A stretch of 64,000 nt of DNA, taken from positions 496,001-560,000 of the forward strand of contig NZ_JBKBHD010000001.1 in the NCBI RefSeq assembly GCF_046297875.1, given 5' to 3'. Shown piece after piece: positions 36,954-45,510 of the stretch (positions are counted from its first letter, which is position 1; the number at the start of each line of letters is the position of its first letter). Source of the DNA: Parvibaculum sp046297875. Lineage in GTDB: Bacteria > Pseudomonadota > Alphaproteobacteria > Parvibaculales > Parvibaculaceae. A program made the translations under genes and the position numbers. The notes beneath the pieces are model-generated. The model was not told where the DNA came from. It did not search any database and saw only the letters and a program-made list of their open reading frames with translations.

Positions 36954-37997
36954 TCAGTGCCCGTGACGCTCCCGCCAGGCGATGGTTTCGCCCAGCGTTT
37001 CCGCCTCATAGACGGCACGGGCGATGGCGCGGGCCACGCAATCGGCGGCAAGCGCGCCGATGATCGAGAGCGCAGTGTGGCGCGGCGCGGGGTCGAGGGG
37101 GTATGCGCCCGTCGCCAGCACGAAGATCGTGTCGCCGTCGACCGGGGCATGAACCGGGCGGATGGCGCGGGCCATGCCGTCATGCGCCATGATGGCGATG
37201 CGGCGGGCCTCGGCCGGCGTGAGAACCGCATTCACCGCGACGACGCCGATGGTGGTGTTGCCGCCTGCCAGCGCATGCGCCTTCGAGCCCGAGAGCGGAT
37301 GTTGCGTGGCAAAGCCTTGGGCGGCTTCGGGCCAGCCGCGCCCGCCAAACTCGCCATCGATTTCGAACGGCGCCGCCCAGAAACGGTCCGTCCCCGGCAT
37401 CGTGACGGAGCCGAAGGGATTGGCCGCCATGAGGGCCGCAACCTCGAGCCCGCTTTCCGAGACGATGGAGGCGGAGCCAAGGCCGCCTTTATAAAGTCCC
37501 GCCGTGGCGCCGAGCCCCGCACCAGCATTGCCCAGCGCAAGATCCTCGCCCGCTCTTTCGCAAGCGGCCTTGCCGAGCGAACGATAGGGCGGTTCCTCGC
37601 CCCAGCCCTTGTCACCGCCATTCATGAGATCGAACAGGATCGCCGAAGGGACGATCGGCGAGACGAGCGGGCTTCCGCCCACGCGGTATCCCCGGCCCCG
37701 CGCGCCGAGCCAGGCGGCAACGCCGGATGCCGCCTCGAGTCCCCAGGACGAGCCGCCAGAGAGCACCACTGCATCCACCGCATCGACAAGGCAGGACGGA
37801 TCAAGGAGGTCCGTTTCGCGCGTGCCGGGGCCGCCGCCACGCACCTCGCCGCCTGCAACCGCGCGTGCTTCGGGAAGCACCACCGTGACGCCGGTACGCG
37901 CCGCTTCATCCACCGCATTGCCGACGGAAATACCACCCACATCGCAAATATGGTTGCGCGGGCCTTTGCGAAGGGCGCCCAGATGCATATCTCTCAT
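36954..37997 (-). CDS. P1-family (S58/DmpA-like) peptidase
   Basis: A 347-residue N-terminal-nucleophile hydrolase of the DmpA/BapA-like family, which self-cleaves and acts as an aminopeptidase, D-aminopeptidase or beta-peptidyl aminopeptidase. It opens with HICDVGGISVGNA, then has VLSGGSSWGLEAASGVAAWL and NTTIGVVAVNAVL, all typical. The ATG at 37997 (AGGAAAAGG upstream) is preferred over earlier in-frame ATGs. There is no signal peptide. Its gene is divergent from a gamma-glutamyltransferase gene with 105 bases between, and its 3' end lies beside tRNA-Arg. Substrate unknown. Confidence 0.85.
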   Translation of the reverse strand: MRDMHLGALRKGPRNHICDVGGISVGNAVDEAARTGVTVVLPEARAVAGGEVRGGGPGTRETDLLDPSCLVDAVDAVVLSGGSSWGLEAASGVAAWLGARGRGYRVGGSPLVSPIVPSAILFDLMNGGDKGWGEEPPYRSLGKAACERAGEDLALGNAGAGLGATAGLYKGGLGSASIVSESGLEVAALMAANPFGSVTMPGTDRFWAAPFEIDGEFGGRGWPEAAQGFATQHPLSGSKAHALAGGNTTIGVVAVNAVLTPAEARRIAIMAHDGMARAIRPVHAPVDGDTIFVLATGAYPLDPAPRHTALSIIGALAADCVARAIARAVYEAETLGETIAWRERHGH

Positions 37998-38102
37998 CCT
38001 TTTCCTGTCTTTCGCCGCTCCTGCCATTGCGGCAGAGCGCCTTTTATCCGCATCATAGCAAATCGCCGCCGCAGCGCCGCCCATGCCGGAGGAAAATCGG
38101 AC

Positions 38103-39836
38103 ATGAAACTCAATCGCCTCCTGCCGGGCCTCAGCATCGCCGCGCTCGGGCTTGTCGTTCTCGTCACGCTTCTTTCTCTCGTCTGGCGCGGCAGCGAGCC
38201 GCAGCCCTTCATGGTGGCGAGCGCGAATCCCTACGCGAGCGAAGCGGGCGCCGGGATCCTGCGTGCGGGCGGCAGTGCTACCGATGCGGCAATCGCGGTG
38301 CAGGCGGTTCTGTCGCTTGTCGAGCCGGAATCATCCGGCCTCGCGGGCGGCGCCTTCATGCTACATCACGATGCGGCCAGTGGCACACTCGATGCCTATG
38401 ACGGGCGCGAGACGGCGCCGATGGGCGCAACGCCCACGCTCTTTCTCGGCGAAGACGGCAAGCCCCTCCCCTTTCTCGAAGCGATGATCGGCGGCAGCTC
38501 CGTCGGCACGCCGGGCGTCGTGAAGATGATGTGGCTCGCGCATCAGGAACACGGGACACTCGACTGGGCGGCGCTCTTTCAGCCTGCGATCCGGCTTGCG
38601 GAAGAAGGTTTTGCCGTTGCACCGAAACTTGCACAGGCGATTGCGCGCGATCCCGTTCTCATGCAAATGCCGGTGGCGCAGGATTATTTCTACCGCCTCG
38701 ATGCGGACGGAACGCGCGTTCCTGCGGTGGAGGGCGATGTTCTCAGGAATCCGGCCTATGCCGAGACGCTGAAGCGCATTGCGGCGGAAGGCTGGCGCGG
38801 CTTCTATGAAGGTCCGGTGGCAGAGGAGATCGTCGCCACGGTGCAGAACGCGCCGATGCGGCCCGGCACATTGTCGATGGATGATTTCTCCGCCTATCAG
38901 GCAAAGAAGCGCGAAGCCGTCTGCGCGCCCTATCGCGGTTACAAGGTATGCTCCATGCCGCCGCCGACATCGGGCGGCATCACGGCGCTGCAGATTCTCG
39001 GTATCCTGTCCCATTGGGATATCAAGGGCATGGAGCCGATGACGCTGACATCGGTTCATTTCATTGCCGAAGCGATGAAGCTCGCCTATGCGGACCGCGA
39101 CAAATATATCGGCGATCCCGACTTCGTGCCCGTGCCCGTGAAGGCGATGCTCGATCCCGCCTATCTCGAAAGCCGCTCGGAGGAACTCGATGCCAGCATC
39201 ACGCGCGGCAAGGCGAAGCCCGGCCGGTTGCCTGACGAGCGTGCGATGAACTGGGGCCTCAATCAGGCGATCGACATGCCGTCCACCAGCCATTTCAGCA
39301 TTGTCGATGCGCAGGGCAATGTCGTCTCCATGACGACAACTGTCGAAGGACCGTTCGGTTCGCATCTCATGGCGGGCGGCATGATGCTCAACAATCAGCT
39401 CACCGATTTTTCCTTTCTGCCAGAAGTGGATGGCGAGCAGGTGGCAAATGCCGTGGCACCGGGCAAGCGGCCGCGTTCTTCCATGACGCCGGTCATCGTC
39501 TATGACGCGAATGGCGACTTCTATGCGGCCGTCGGCTCACCCGGCGGCAGCCGTATCATCGCCTATGTGACGCAGACGCTGATCGCGCTTCTCGACTGGG
39601 ATATGGACATGAAGACGGCAATATCCCTGCCGCGCTTCGTCGACCGCAACGGACCGCTCGAAATCGAGGCGGGAACATCGCTTTCGGAATTGAAGCCCTT
39701 GCTGGAGCAACTGGGGCACAAGGTCGAAATGCGCGAGCTGATGAGCGGACTGCACGGCATTCGCGTGACGCCGCAGGGGCTTGACGGCGCGGCCGACCCG
39801 CGGCGCGACGGCAATGTGGTGATGGAATTACCGTGA
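38103..39836 (+). CDS. ggt: Gamma-glutamyltransferase
   Basis: A 577-residue N-terminal-nucleophile enzyme that cleaves or transfers the gamma-glutamyl group of glutathione in the periplasm. The ATG at 38103 has GGAGG ten bases upstream and gives an N-terminal hydrophobic helix (LLPGLSIAALGLVVLVTLLSLVW), a signal anchor or signal peptide. Autocleavage Thr395 lies in PSTSHFSIVDAQGN, equivalent to the TTHYS site of the E. coli enzyme with Ser in the second position. GGSATDAAIAVQAVLSLVEPESSGLAGG and MPPPTSGG are further family motifs. The open frame extends far upstream, but that part is antisense to the P1 peptidase gene and is not coding. Confidence 0.9.
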   Translation: MKLNRLLPGLSIAALGLVVLVTLLSLVWRGSEPQPFMVASANPYASEAGAGILRAGGSATDAAIAVQAVLSLVEPESSGLAGGAFMLHHDAASGTLDAYDGRETAPMGATPTLFLGEDGKPLPFLEAMIGGSSVGTPGVVKMMWLAHQEHGTLDWAALFQPAIRLAEEGFAVAPKLAQAIARDPVLMQMPVAQDYFYRLDADGTRVPAVEGDVLRNPAYAETLKRIAAEGWRGFYEGPVAEEIVATVQNAPMRPGTLSMDDFSAYQAKKREAVCAPYRGYKVCSMPPPTSGGITALQILGILSHWDIKGMEPMTLTSVHFIAEAMKLAYADRDKYIGDPDFVPVPVKAMLDPAYLESRSEELDASITRGKAKPGRLPDERAMNWGLNQAIDMPSTSHFSIVDAQGNVVSMTTTVEGPFGSHLMAGGMMLNNQLTDFSFLPEVDGEQVANAVAPGKRPRSSMTPVIVYDANGDFYAAVGSPGGSRIIAYVTQTLIALLDWDMDMKTAISLPRFVDRNGPLEIEAGTSLSELKPLLEQLGHKVEMRELMSGLHGIRVTPQGLDGAADPRRDGNVVMELP

Positions 39837-40820
39837 GGTTCTGAAGGCGAGGCGGGCAAGCCCGAGCAGCGCCGCGTCTTCGCGGCGAATGACGAAGACC
39901 GGCACTCTGGCAAGCCAGTGCGACATGCGGCCTTTCGCCTCGAAGCGGGCACGGAAAAGGGCCTCGTCAAAAAGGCCAGGATGCTGCGCCAGCCAGCCGG
40001 GCACGATGCCGCCGCCAATATAGATGCCGCCCTGAGCGCCGAGCGTGAGCGCAAGATTGCCGGCAACCGAACCGAGAAAGCCGCAGAAGAGTTGAACCGC
40101 TTCCACCGCAATATCGTCTTCGCGGCTATGCGCGCGGGCAGCGATGCCGGGCGGCGTTATCTGACGCGCCTCTGCCCCGCCGAGTGCGCAAAGCGCATCG
40201 TAAAGCGCGATCAGGCCGGGGCCGGACAGAACACGCTCGACTGAGACATGGCCATGCCTCGCACGCAGATGCGCGATCAATTCCGCCTCCCGCGCGCTGT
40301 TTGCCGCCAGGTCGGCATGTCCGCCTTCGCCCGCCACGGGATTTTCGACGCCATCGCCGAATATGATCGCCGACATGCCGAGACCCGTGCCGGCGCCGAG
40401 CAATCCGGCGGGCGCGCCCGGCACAGGGACGAGCGCCGGGCCTATCGCGTGAAGTTCATGCGGGCCGAGCGCGGGAACAGCCAAAGCCACCGCGGCAAAA
40501 TCGTTCACGAGCGAGGGGTTTGCCATGCCTGTCGCGCGCGATAGAGCAGCAACCGATACTTCCCAGGGAAAGTTCGTCAGGTCGATCCGCGCCGCTTGCC
40601 CCTCGCCCTCGACCGGACCGGCCGCACAGGCGGCAACACCTGACAGTGCAAGCCTGCCGGCCGATGCGAGGAATAGCTGCAGGGCGTCATCGAACGAGGC
40701 GTGTTCGGCAGTCCTGTAGACAACAGGCGGCTCGACTTCGATGCCGCGATCCGAGAGATGCGCCAGCGCGAAGCGGGCATTGGTGCCGCCAATATCGGCA
40801 ACGAGAACGGGCGCGCTCAC
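39828..40820 (-). CDS. glk: Glucokinase
   Basis: A 330-residue sugar kinase that phosphorylates glucose with ATP. The ATP phosphate motif VADIGGTNARFALA opens the protein, LLGAGTGLGMSAI and AGEGGHADLA follow (sugar and ATP sites), and YIGGGIVPGW lies near the end. Length and pattern match the Glk/ROK-independent glucokinase family (E. coli Glk type). Its start overlaps the stop of a histidine kinase gene by four bases, an unusual partner for glk. It converges on ggt with a nine-base overlap. It would supply glucose-6-phosphate for pgi, which is encoded 13 kb away. Confidence 0.9.
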   Translation of the reverse strand: MSAPVLVADIGGTNARFALAHLSDRGIEVEPPVVYRTAEHASFDDALQLFLASAGRLALSGVAACAAGPVEGEGQAARIDLTNFPWEVSVAALSRATGMANPSLVNDFAAVALAVPALGPHELHAIGPALVPVPGAPAGLLGAGTGLGMSAIIFGDGVENPVAGEGGHADLAANSAREAELIAHLRARHGHVSVERVLSGPGLIALYDALCALGGAEARQITPPGIAARAHSREDDIAVEAVQLFCGFLGSVAGNLALTLGAQGGIYIGGGIVPGWLAQHPGLFDEALFRARFEAKGRMSHWLARVPVFVIRREDAALLGLARLAFRTSR

Positions 40821-42304
40821 TCAGCGGCCTCGCTGCATTCCTGCAAGATCGCCGCCGCGTCCGGAATGCAGATACGGAATGTCGTGCCTCCCGGCCCGGT
40901 CGAGACGAGCTCGACATGACCGCCATGGGCACGTGCAAGCTCCGCCGCGATGGCAAGGCCGAGCCCCGTGCCATCGCTTCTCGTGCCGCCGGAGAATGGC
41001 TCGAACAGATGGTCGCGCGCTTTCTGCGGCAGGCCGGGCCCCTTGTCCGAAATGTCGATATGGACATGGCCGCGTGCGCGCCGCGCGGCAAGACGAACCT
41101 CGCGGCGTCCGGGCGGTGTGCCCTCACCCTCCGTCAATGCCTGCGATGCGTTGCGCGCCAGATTGAGCAGGAGCCTGAAGAGCTGGTCCGGGTCGGCATC
41201 GACATGCATGTCCTGCCCGATGCCGACAATCCAGTCTATGCCATCCTCCTCGCGCGACACGGCCTCGATCACTTCTTCGGCAAGCGGCCTCAACGCAATC
41301 AGGCGGCGTTCGGGCAAGGGTTCATCCGCCACGCCGAACTTCAGCGATTTGGCGCAGAGATCGATTGCACGGTCGATCGATCCGAAAAGGCGCGGCGCGA
41401 GATGCTGAACCGTCGGATCGTTCACCGCACCAATGCGATCGGAGATCAGTTGCGCGCTTGCAAGAATATTGCGCAAATCGTGGCTGATCTTCGACACAGC
41501 GGTACCGAGCGAGGCGAGCCGCGCCTTCTGGCTCAGCGTTGCCCTGATTTCGCGTTGCATGAGCGCAAGTTCGCGTTCGGCAACACCGATTTCATCATCG
41601 CGAGAAGACGGCGCGATGAGTCCTCGTGCGTCCTCCGGATTTTTCCGGAAAGCGACCATGTTTTCAGTCAGCCGGCGCATCGGCCGCACGAGAACAAAAT
41701 GAAGGACGAAATAGACAAGACCCGCGGTAATGACGGAGATGATCAGCGAGAGAAAGAAGATATTTTTGCCATAGCGAATCATTGCGCTGCAAAGGGGTGT
41801 CTCGTCGAAAACGATCTCGATCGACTCGCCAGCGCCGAAGCGCGGCTCGCCGGTAACACGAACGACGCGGCCCTCTCCCATGAAAAGCGTATCGAATGCG
41901 TCCATGATCAGCGTCATTGCCATGGCGTCACGCAGGTCAAAACTCGCATCGACCTGGGGCGGCATGTCATCGCTCAGAACAAGCCGGGTTGCGTCGTCTC
42001 GAATGAGTGCGACGGCGTAGACCTGCGCATTCTCAAGAAGCTCCTCCCGGAGCGCCGGTGTGACCATATTGTCGGGCCGCGCTTCCAGAGCGAGCGATGC
42101 AATCTGTGCGGCGGCAAGCCGCTGCTCGATCCAGGTCAGGCGGAAATTCGCCACCGAGGGCACGAAGATCAGCACTTCCGCCAGCATGACAAAAAGAATG
42201 GTGAGCACAAGAAGGCGGCGCGAGAGCGAGCCCGCAAAGGGGCGCAGCAGGCGCGTGAAGCGCCCTTCTCCGGGGCGTTGCGTCGGGTCCGCCTCTCGCG
42301 TCAT
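40817..42304 (-). CDS. Orphan sensor histidine kinase
   Basis: A 495-residue membrane kinase. Two membrane helices (about residues 30-52 and 182-207) flank a periplasmic sensor of about 130 residues. A HAMP domain follows (HFVLVRPMRRLTENMVAF), then a HisKA-type helix pair with His in KISHDLRNILASAQLI, and a HATPase domain (NLARNAS, DKGPGLP, SDGTGLGLAIAAE). The H-box HDLRN rather than HELRTP places it among NtrY/DctB-like or related kinases. No response regulator is adjacent. Its last codons overlap the glucokinase start. Partner and signal are unknown. Confidence 0.85.
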   Translation of the reverse strand: MTREADPTQRPGEGRFTRLLRPFAGSLSRRLLVLTILFVMLAEVLIFVPSVANFRLTWIEQRLAAAQIASLALEARPDNMVTPALREELLENAQVYAVALIRDDATRLVLSDDMPPQVDASFDLRDAMAMTLIMDAFDTLFMGEGRVVRVTGEPRFGAGESIEIVFDETPLCSAMIRYGKNIFFLSLIISVITAGLVYFVLHFVLVRPMRRLTENMVAFRKNPEDARGLIAPSSRDDEIGVAERELALMQREIRATLSQKARLASLGTAVSKISHDLRNILASAQLISDRIGAVNDPTVQHLAPRLFGSIDRAIDLCAKSLKFGVADEPLPERRLIALRPLAEEVIEAVSREEDGIDWIVGIGQDMHVDADPDQLFRLLLNLARNASQALTEGEGTPPGRREVRLAARRARGHVHIDISDKGPGLPQKARDHLFEPFSGGTRSDGTGLGLAIAAELARAHGGHVELVSTGPGGTTFRICIPDAAAILQECSEAAE

Positions 42305-42344
42305 TTTTGCCGGTCAACTCCCATGCCGATACCCGGCAACGAGC

Positions 42345-43760
42345 TTATCCGAACAGACCGAGAAAGCGCACCAGCATCTTTGTCTTGGCGCTGAACAGCG
42401 TCGGCGTGTAATAGGCCCCCGCAGCCCGTTTGCTGATTTCCGACAGGGTCGGATAAGGCGCGACGACACCTGCCATGGCTGACAGTTTCAGCGCCTGCGA
42501 CTTCGCCAGAACCCAGGGCAAAATCAGCTCGCCGGCATGCGGCGCGGCAATACTTGCGCCGAGGACGCGGGCATGGTTGTCCGTCACCACCTTGATGACG
42601 CCCTCCGTTTCGCGCTCAGCCTGGGCGCGGTCGTTTTCGGCGAGATGCCAGCGCAGCACATTGACCGTCAGGCCCTTCGCCCGCGCCTCGGCTTCCGTCA
42701 AGCCGACATGGGCTAGTTCCGGGTCGGTATAGGTGACATGGGGTATGGCGCTGTGGTCGGCCCTGGCGGGGACGCGGAAGAGCGCATTTCGAATGACGAT
42801 CCCTGCGTGATAGCCCGCGACATGGGTGAATTGCGGACCGCCCGCCACATCTCCGATGCCGAAAATGCGCTTGTTCGTCGTGCGCAAGCGCTCGTCGACG
42901 CGCAGGCCGCGCTCGGTATATTCGACGCCTGCCTTTTCGAGATCGAGACCCTCGACATTGGCGCGCCGTCCCGTGGCGACGAGAAGATGCGTTCCGGCGA
43001 TTTCCCTTTGATCGGCAAGCGTGACCTTGACCTCGCCTGCACCGCCGGAAACGGACCCGATCTTCACACCTTCGAGAATCTCGATGCCTTCCTTGCGCAG
43101 CCGCGCGATCACCAGCGCCGAAATCTCCTCATCGTCGCGGGCAAAGGCTCTCAGCGTTTCAAGCACGGTGACGCGCGCGCCGAGGCGGCGATGCGCCTGT
43201 GCCATTTCCAGGCCGATGGGGCCTGCACCGATAATGATGAGATGCTCCGGACAGGTCATGTTCCCGAAAATGGTTTCGTTGGTGTGGAACGCCACCTTGT
43301 CGAGGCCCGGAATTGGCGGCACGAAGGGCCGCGACCCGGTTGCGATCACAAAACGGCGCGCGGTGATCTCCGCATTGCCCGCAATGACCGTGCTGCCATC
43401 GCGGAAGCGGCCATGTTCCTTGATGACGGTGACGCCGAGAGCCTCGAAGCGCGCAACGGAATCGTTCGGCGCGATGGCGGCGATCACCGAATGAACGTGG
43501 TCGTGAACCTTCGCAAAGTCGACATCAGGCTTCACGGGGGAAATGCCGAAAGGCTCGCCTGCGCCCATGCGGTAGGCCTGTTTTGCGGCAGCAAGAAGCG
43601 CCTTGGAGGGCACACAACCGGTATTCAGGCAGTCGCCGCCCATCTCATCGCGCTCGATCAGCACGGTGCGCGCACCCATCTGCGCTGCGCCGGCTGCGAC
43701 GGACAGACCGCCCGAGCCAGCACCGATCACGCAGATGTCAGCCTTGATCCTCTTAGCCAT
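42345..43760 (-). CDS. Class I pyridine nucleotide-disulfide oxidoreductase (MerA/Lpd-like)
   Basis: A 471-residue flavoprotein. The FAD motif is VIGAGSGGLSVAAGAAQMG, the redox disulfide is Cys44/Cys49 in GGDCLNTGCVPSKAL, the NAD(P) motif is IIGAGPIGLEMAQ and the second FAD motif GIGDVAGGPQFTHVA. The C-terminal active-site motif of lipoamide dehydrogenases (HxHPTxxE) reads APYPTLSEI, so the catalytic His is Tyr, as in mercuric-reductase-like members without a dihydrolipoamide role. The neighbouring TVP38-type membrane protein gene, 33 bases upstream on the same strand, is a known pairing (the two are fused in some bacteria). It is probably a reductase linked to a membrane process; substrate unknown. 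Confidence 0.85.
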   Translation of the reverse strand: MAKRIKADICVIGAGSGGLSVAAGAAQMGARTVLIERDEMGGDCLNTGCVPSKALLAAAKQAYRMGAGEPFGISPVKPDVDFAKVHDHVHSVIAAIAPNDSVARFEALGVTVIKEHGRFRDGSTVIAGNAEITARRFVIATGSRPFVPPIPGLDKVAFHTNETIFGNMTCPEHLIIIGAGPIGLEMAQAHRRLGARVTVLETLRAFARDDEEISALVIARLRKEGIEILEGVKIGSVSGGAGEVKVTLADQREIAGTHLLVATGRRANVEGLDLEKAGVEYTERGLRVDERLRTTNKRIFGIGDVAGGPQFTHVAGYHAGIVIRNALFRVPARADHSAIPHVTYTDPELAHVGLTEAEARAKGLTVNVLRWHLAENDRAQAERETEGVIKVVTDNHARVLGASIAAPHAGELILPWVLAKSQALKLSAMAGVVAPYPTLSEISKRAAGAYYTPTLFSAKTKMLVRFLGLFG

Positions 43761-43793
43761 GAATACTCCGGTGCGAAATGTGAAACCTGCCTG

Positions 43794-44537
43794 TCAGGCG
43801 GCCTCGTCTGGAAGGCTGTTCTTGCCTGCAAAGCGGCGATAGATGACGGGCACCAGCGCCAGCAGCGCCAGCGCGAGAATGGGACCGATGATCTGCGGCT
43901 CCATGATGAGGCCGAGATCGGGCTCGCGGCCTGCATCGAAAACGGCACCAAGCCCGTTGCCGAGGCTCGCGAAGACGAAAGTGGCCGGCATGATGCCGAA
44001 GAATGTCGCGAGCACATAGGTGCGGAGCGGTACGCCGAGAAAGGCGGGCGCCAGATTGACGAGGAAGAAGGGAAAGAGCGGCACGAGGCGAAGCACCAGC
44101 ATGTAGCTGAAGGCATTTTCGCCAAAGCCCTGCTCGATGCGGCGCAGGCCAGGGCCCGCCTTTGCGCGCAGCGCATCGCCCAGCGCCGTCTTTGCAGCAA
44201 GGAAGATAGCGGTCGCGCCGATCGTCGCACCGGCAATGGTGAGAAGGCCCCCGAACAGCGTGCCGAACAGGAAACCGCCGGTCAGCGTGGCGACAAGCCC
44301 GCCCGGCAGCGAGAAGGCGACCATTGCGATATAGGCGACAACATAGACAAAGGCGGCAAGGAACCAGTTTTCCGCGACCCAGCCCGTCAGCGCCTGACGG
44401 TTGTCGCGCAAGGTGTCGAGTGTCACATAGCGATCGAGGCCGAGGGCAAAGAACGCGCCAAGGCCGGCCAGAAGGATGGCAAGCGGCAGGAAGCGGCGAA
44501 AGGCGCCCGCCGGGGCTTTAGGCGCGGATTCGGTCAT
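43794..44537 (-). CDS. TVP38/TMEM64-family membrane protein
   Basis: A 247-residue polytopic inner-membrane protein of the TVP38/TMEM64/DedA-related (SNARE-associated/VTT) family. About six hydrophobic segments are visible, with the family core FSLPGGLVATLTGGFLFGTLFGG and LRLVPLFPFFLVNLAPAFLGVPLRTY. The ATG at 44537 has GAGG upstream and is preferred over one 12 bases earlier. Members are thought to move lipids or ions across the bilayer. Its gene is followed closely by the disulfide oxidoreductase gene. Direction of function is not known. Confidence 0.87.
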   Translation of the reverse strand: MTESAPKAPAGAFRRFLPLAILLAGLGAFFALGLDRYVTLDTLRDNRQALTGWVAENWFLAAFVYVVAYIAMVAFSLPGGLVATLTGGFLFGTLFGGLLTIAGATIGATAIFLAAKTALGDALRAKAGPGLRRIEQGFGENAFSYMLVLRLVPLFPFFLVNLAPAFLGVPLRTYVLATFFGIMPATFVFASLGNGLGAVFDAGREPDLGLIMEPQIIGPILALALLALVPVIYRRFAGKNSLPDEAA

Positions 44538-44716
44538 TGAGCCTCGCAATTGGCCGCTTGGAACATAAAGGGAACAAACGAACAGGCCGGACGGCCGCCC
44601 GCCATCGGGCGCGCGGGGGCCACATTAAACCCAATCTCACCCGGCGAAAGGCCCGCTCACCGGAATGTGAGACATCGTCAGGCAAGGCGATCCGGGCCGG
44701 AATTGGCCGCGGGAAG

Positions 44717-44746
44717 TTGACTTGTGCGCGCCATATCGCTTATACA
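44717..44746 (+). promoter_or_regulatory. Sigma-70 promoter of the rpmH operon
   Basis: TTGACT (44717-44722) and TATACA (44741-44746) with an 18-base spacer give the best promoter match in the window, about 110 bases before rpmH. It lies in the 320-base gap between the divergent TVP38-type gene and rpmH, which otherwise shows no gene. Transcription would start near 44753. Confidence 0.7.
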
Positions 44747-44857
44747 CCCCGCCAGACAGCCGTCGGGCGGCAACGCCTGCGGCTCTTGTTTTTATTGGCA
44801 TTCGAGGCAGCCCACCCAGGGCGCCCGGAGCTGGCCAGGATCCGCCGGAGAAGAGAC

Positions 44858-44992
44858 GTGAAACGGACTTATCAACCGAGCAAACTCGTCCGCAAGCGCC
44901 GCCACGGCTTCCGTGCGCGCGCCGCGACCGTTGGCGGCCGCAAGGTTCTTGCTGCGCGCCGTGCCAAGGGACGCAAGCGGCTCTCCGCCTGA
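44858..44992 (+). CDS. rpmH: 50S ribosomal protein L34
   Basis: A 44-residue basic ribosomal protein (KRTYQPSKLVRKRRHGFRAR to GRKRLSA), complete and the standard length. It begins with GTG; GGAG lies about seven bases upstream. It is the first gene of the rpmH-rnpA-yidC-engB-argB block. Confidence 0.97.
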   Translation: MKRTYQPSKLVRKRRHGFRARAATVGGRKVLAARRAKGRKRLSA

Positions 44993-45102
44993 ACCCAGCG
45001 CCCGTGACCTCCGGCGCCGTTCATGACGGCCCGGCCTCACGGTCCCTTGCAGTCGAGGCTTTCCAATCGGGCGCGGTACATCGTGCCCCTGCGAGCTGCC
45101 AG

Positions 45103-45510
45103 ATGGACCGCCAGCCGGACAGATTGCGAAAGCGCAAAGACTTCCTCGCCGCCGCCCGCGGGCGCAAACGCGCCGAACGCGGGCTCGTGCTGCAGGCCAA
45201 TTTCCGCAACGACGAAAATTCACCTCGTGTCGGCTTCACAGTGACGCGGAAGGTCGGCTGCGCCGTGGAGCGCAACAGGGCGAAACGGCGCCTGCGCGCA
45301 GCGGCGGCCGAAGTTCTTCCCCTCTTGGCGAAAGACGGCTACGACTACGTTCTGATCGGGCGCCAGGACACGTTGACACGGCGCTGGCCCGACCTTATCG
45401 GCGATCTCAGAATCGCTCTCAGCAAAGTTCATGGAAGCCGCGGCGCGCAGGCGCCCGCGTCTTCCGATGCCTCAAGTTCCGCTTCCGGGAAAGACGTGCC
45501 ACATGGGTGA
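45103..45510 (+). CDS. rnpA: Ribonuclease P protein component
   Basis: A 135-residue basic protein that assists the catalytic RNA of RNase P in 5' tRNA maturation. RLRKRKDFLAAARGRK, VGFTVTRKVGCAVERNRAKRRLR (the RNR signature) and YDYVLIGRQDT are all present. It starts at the ATG at 45103; upstream GTGs in frame would add non-conserved sequence. The C-terminus carries a Ser/Ala tail. Its last eight bases overlap the yidC start, so no yidD gene lies between, unlike in many bacteria. Confidence 0.93.
   Translation: MDRQPDRLRKRKDFLAAARGRKRAERGLVLQANFRNDENSPRVGFTVTRKVGCAVERNRAKRRLRAAAAEVLPLLAKDGYDYVLIGRQDTLTRRWPDLIGDLRIALSKVHGSRGAQAPASSDASSSASGKDVPHG

Noticed and set aside
36795..38102. Long upstream extension of the gamma-glutamyltransferase frame (over 430 codons)
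   Set aside because: It is antisense to the P1-family peptidase gene, lacks a ribosome-binding site, and the true start with GGAGG and a signal sequence is at 38103.
42738..44540. Long open frame across the oxidoreductase and TVP38-type genes
   Set aside because: It spans two real genes on the other strand and is Arg/Glu/His-rich without motifs.
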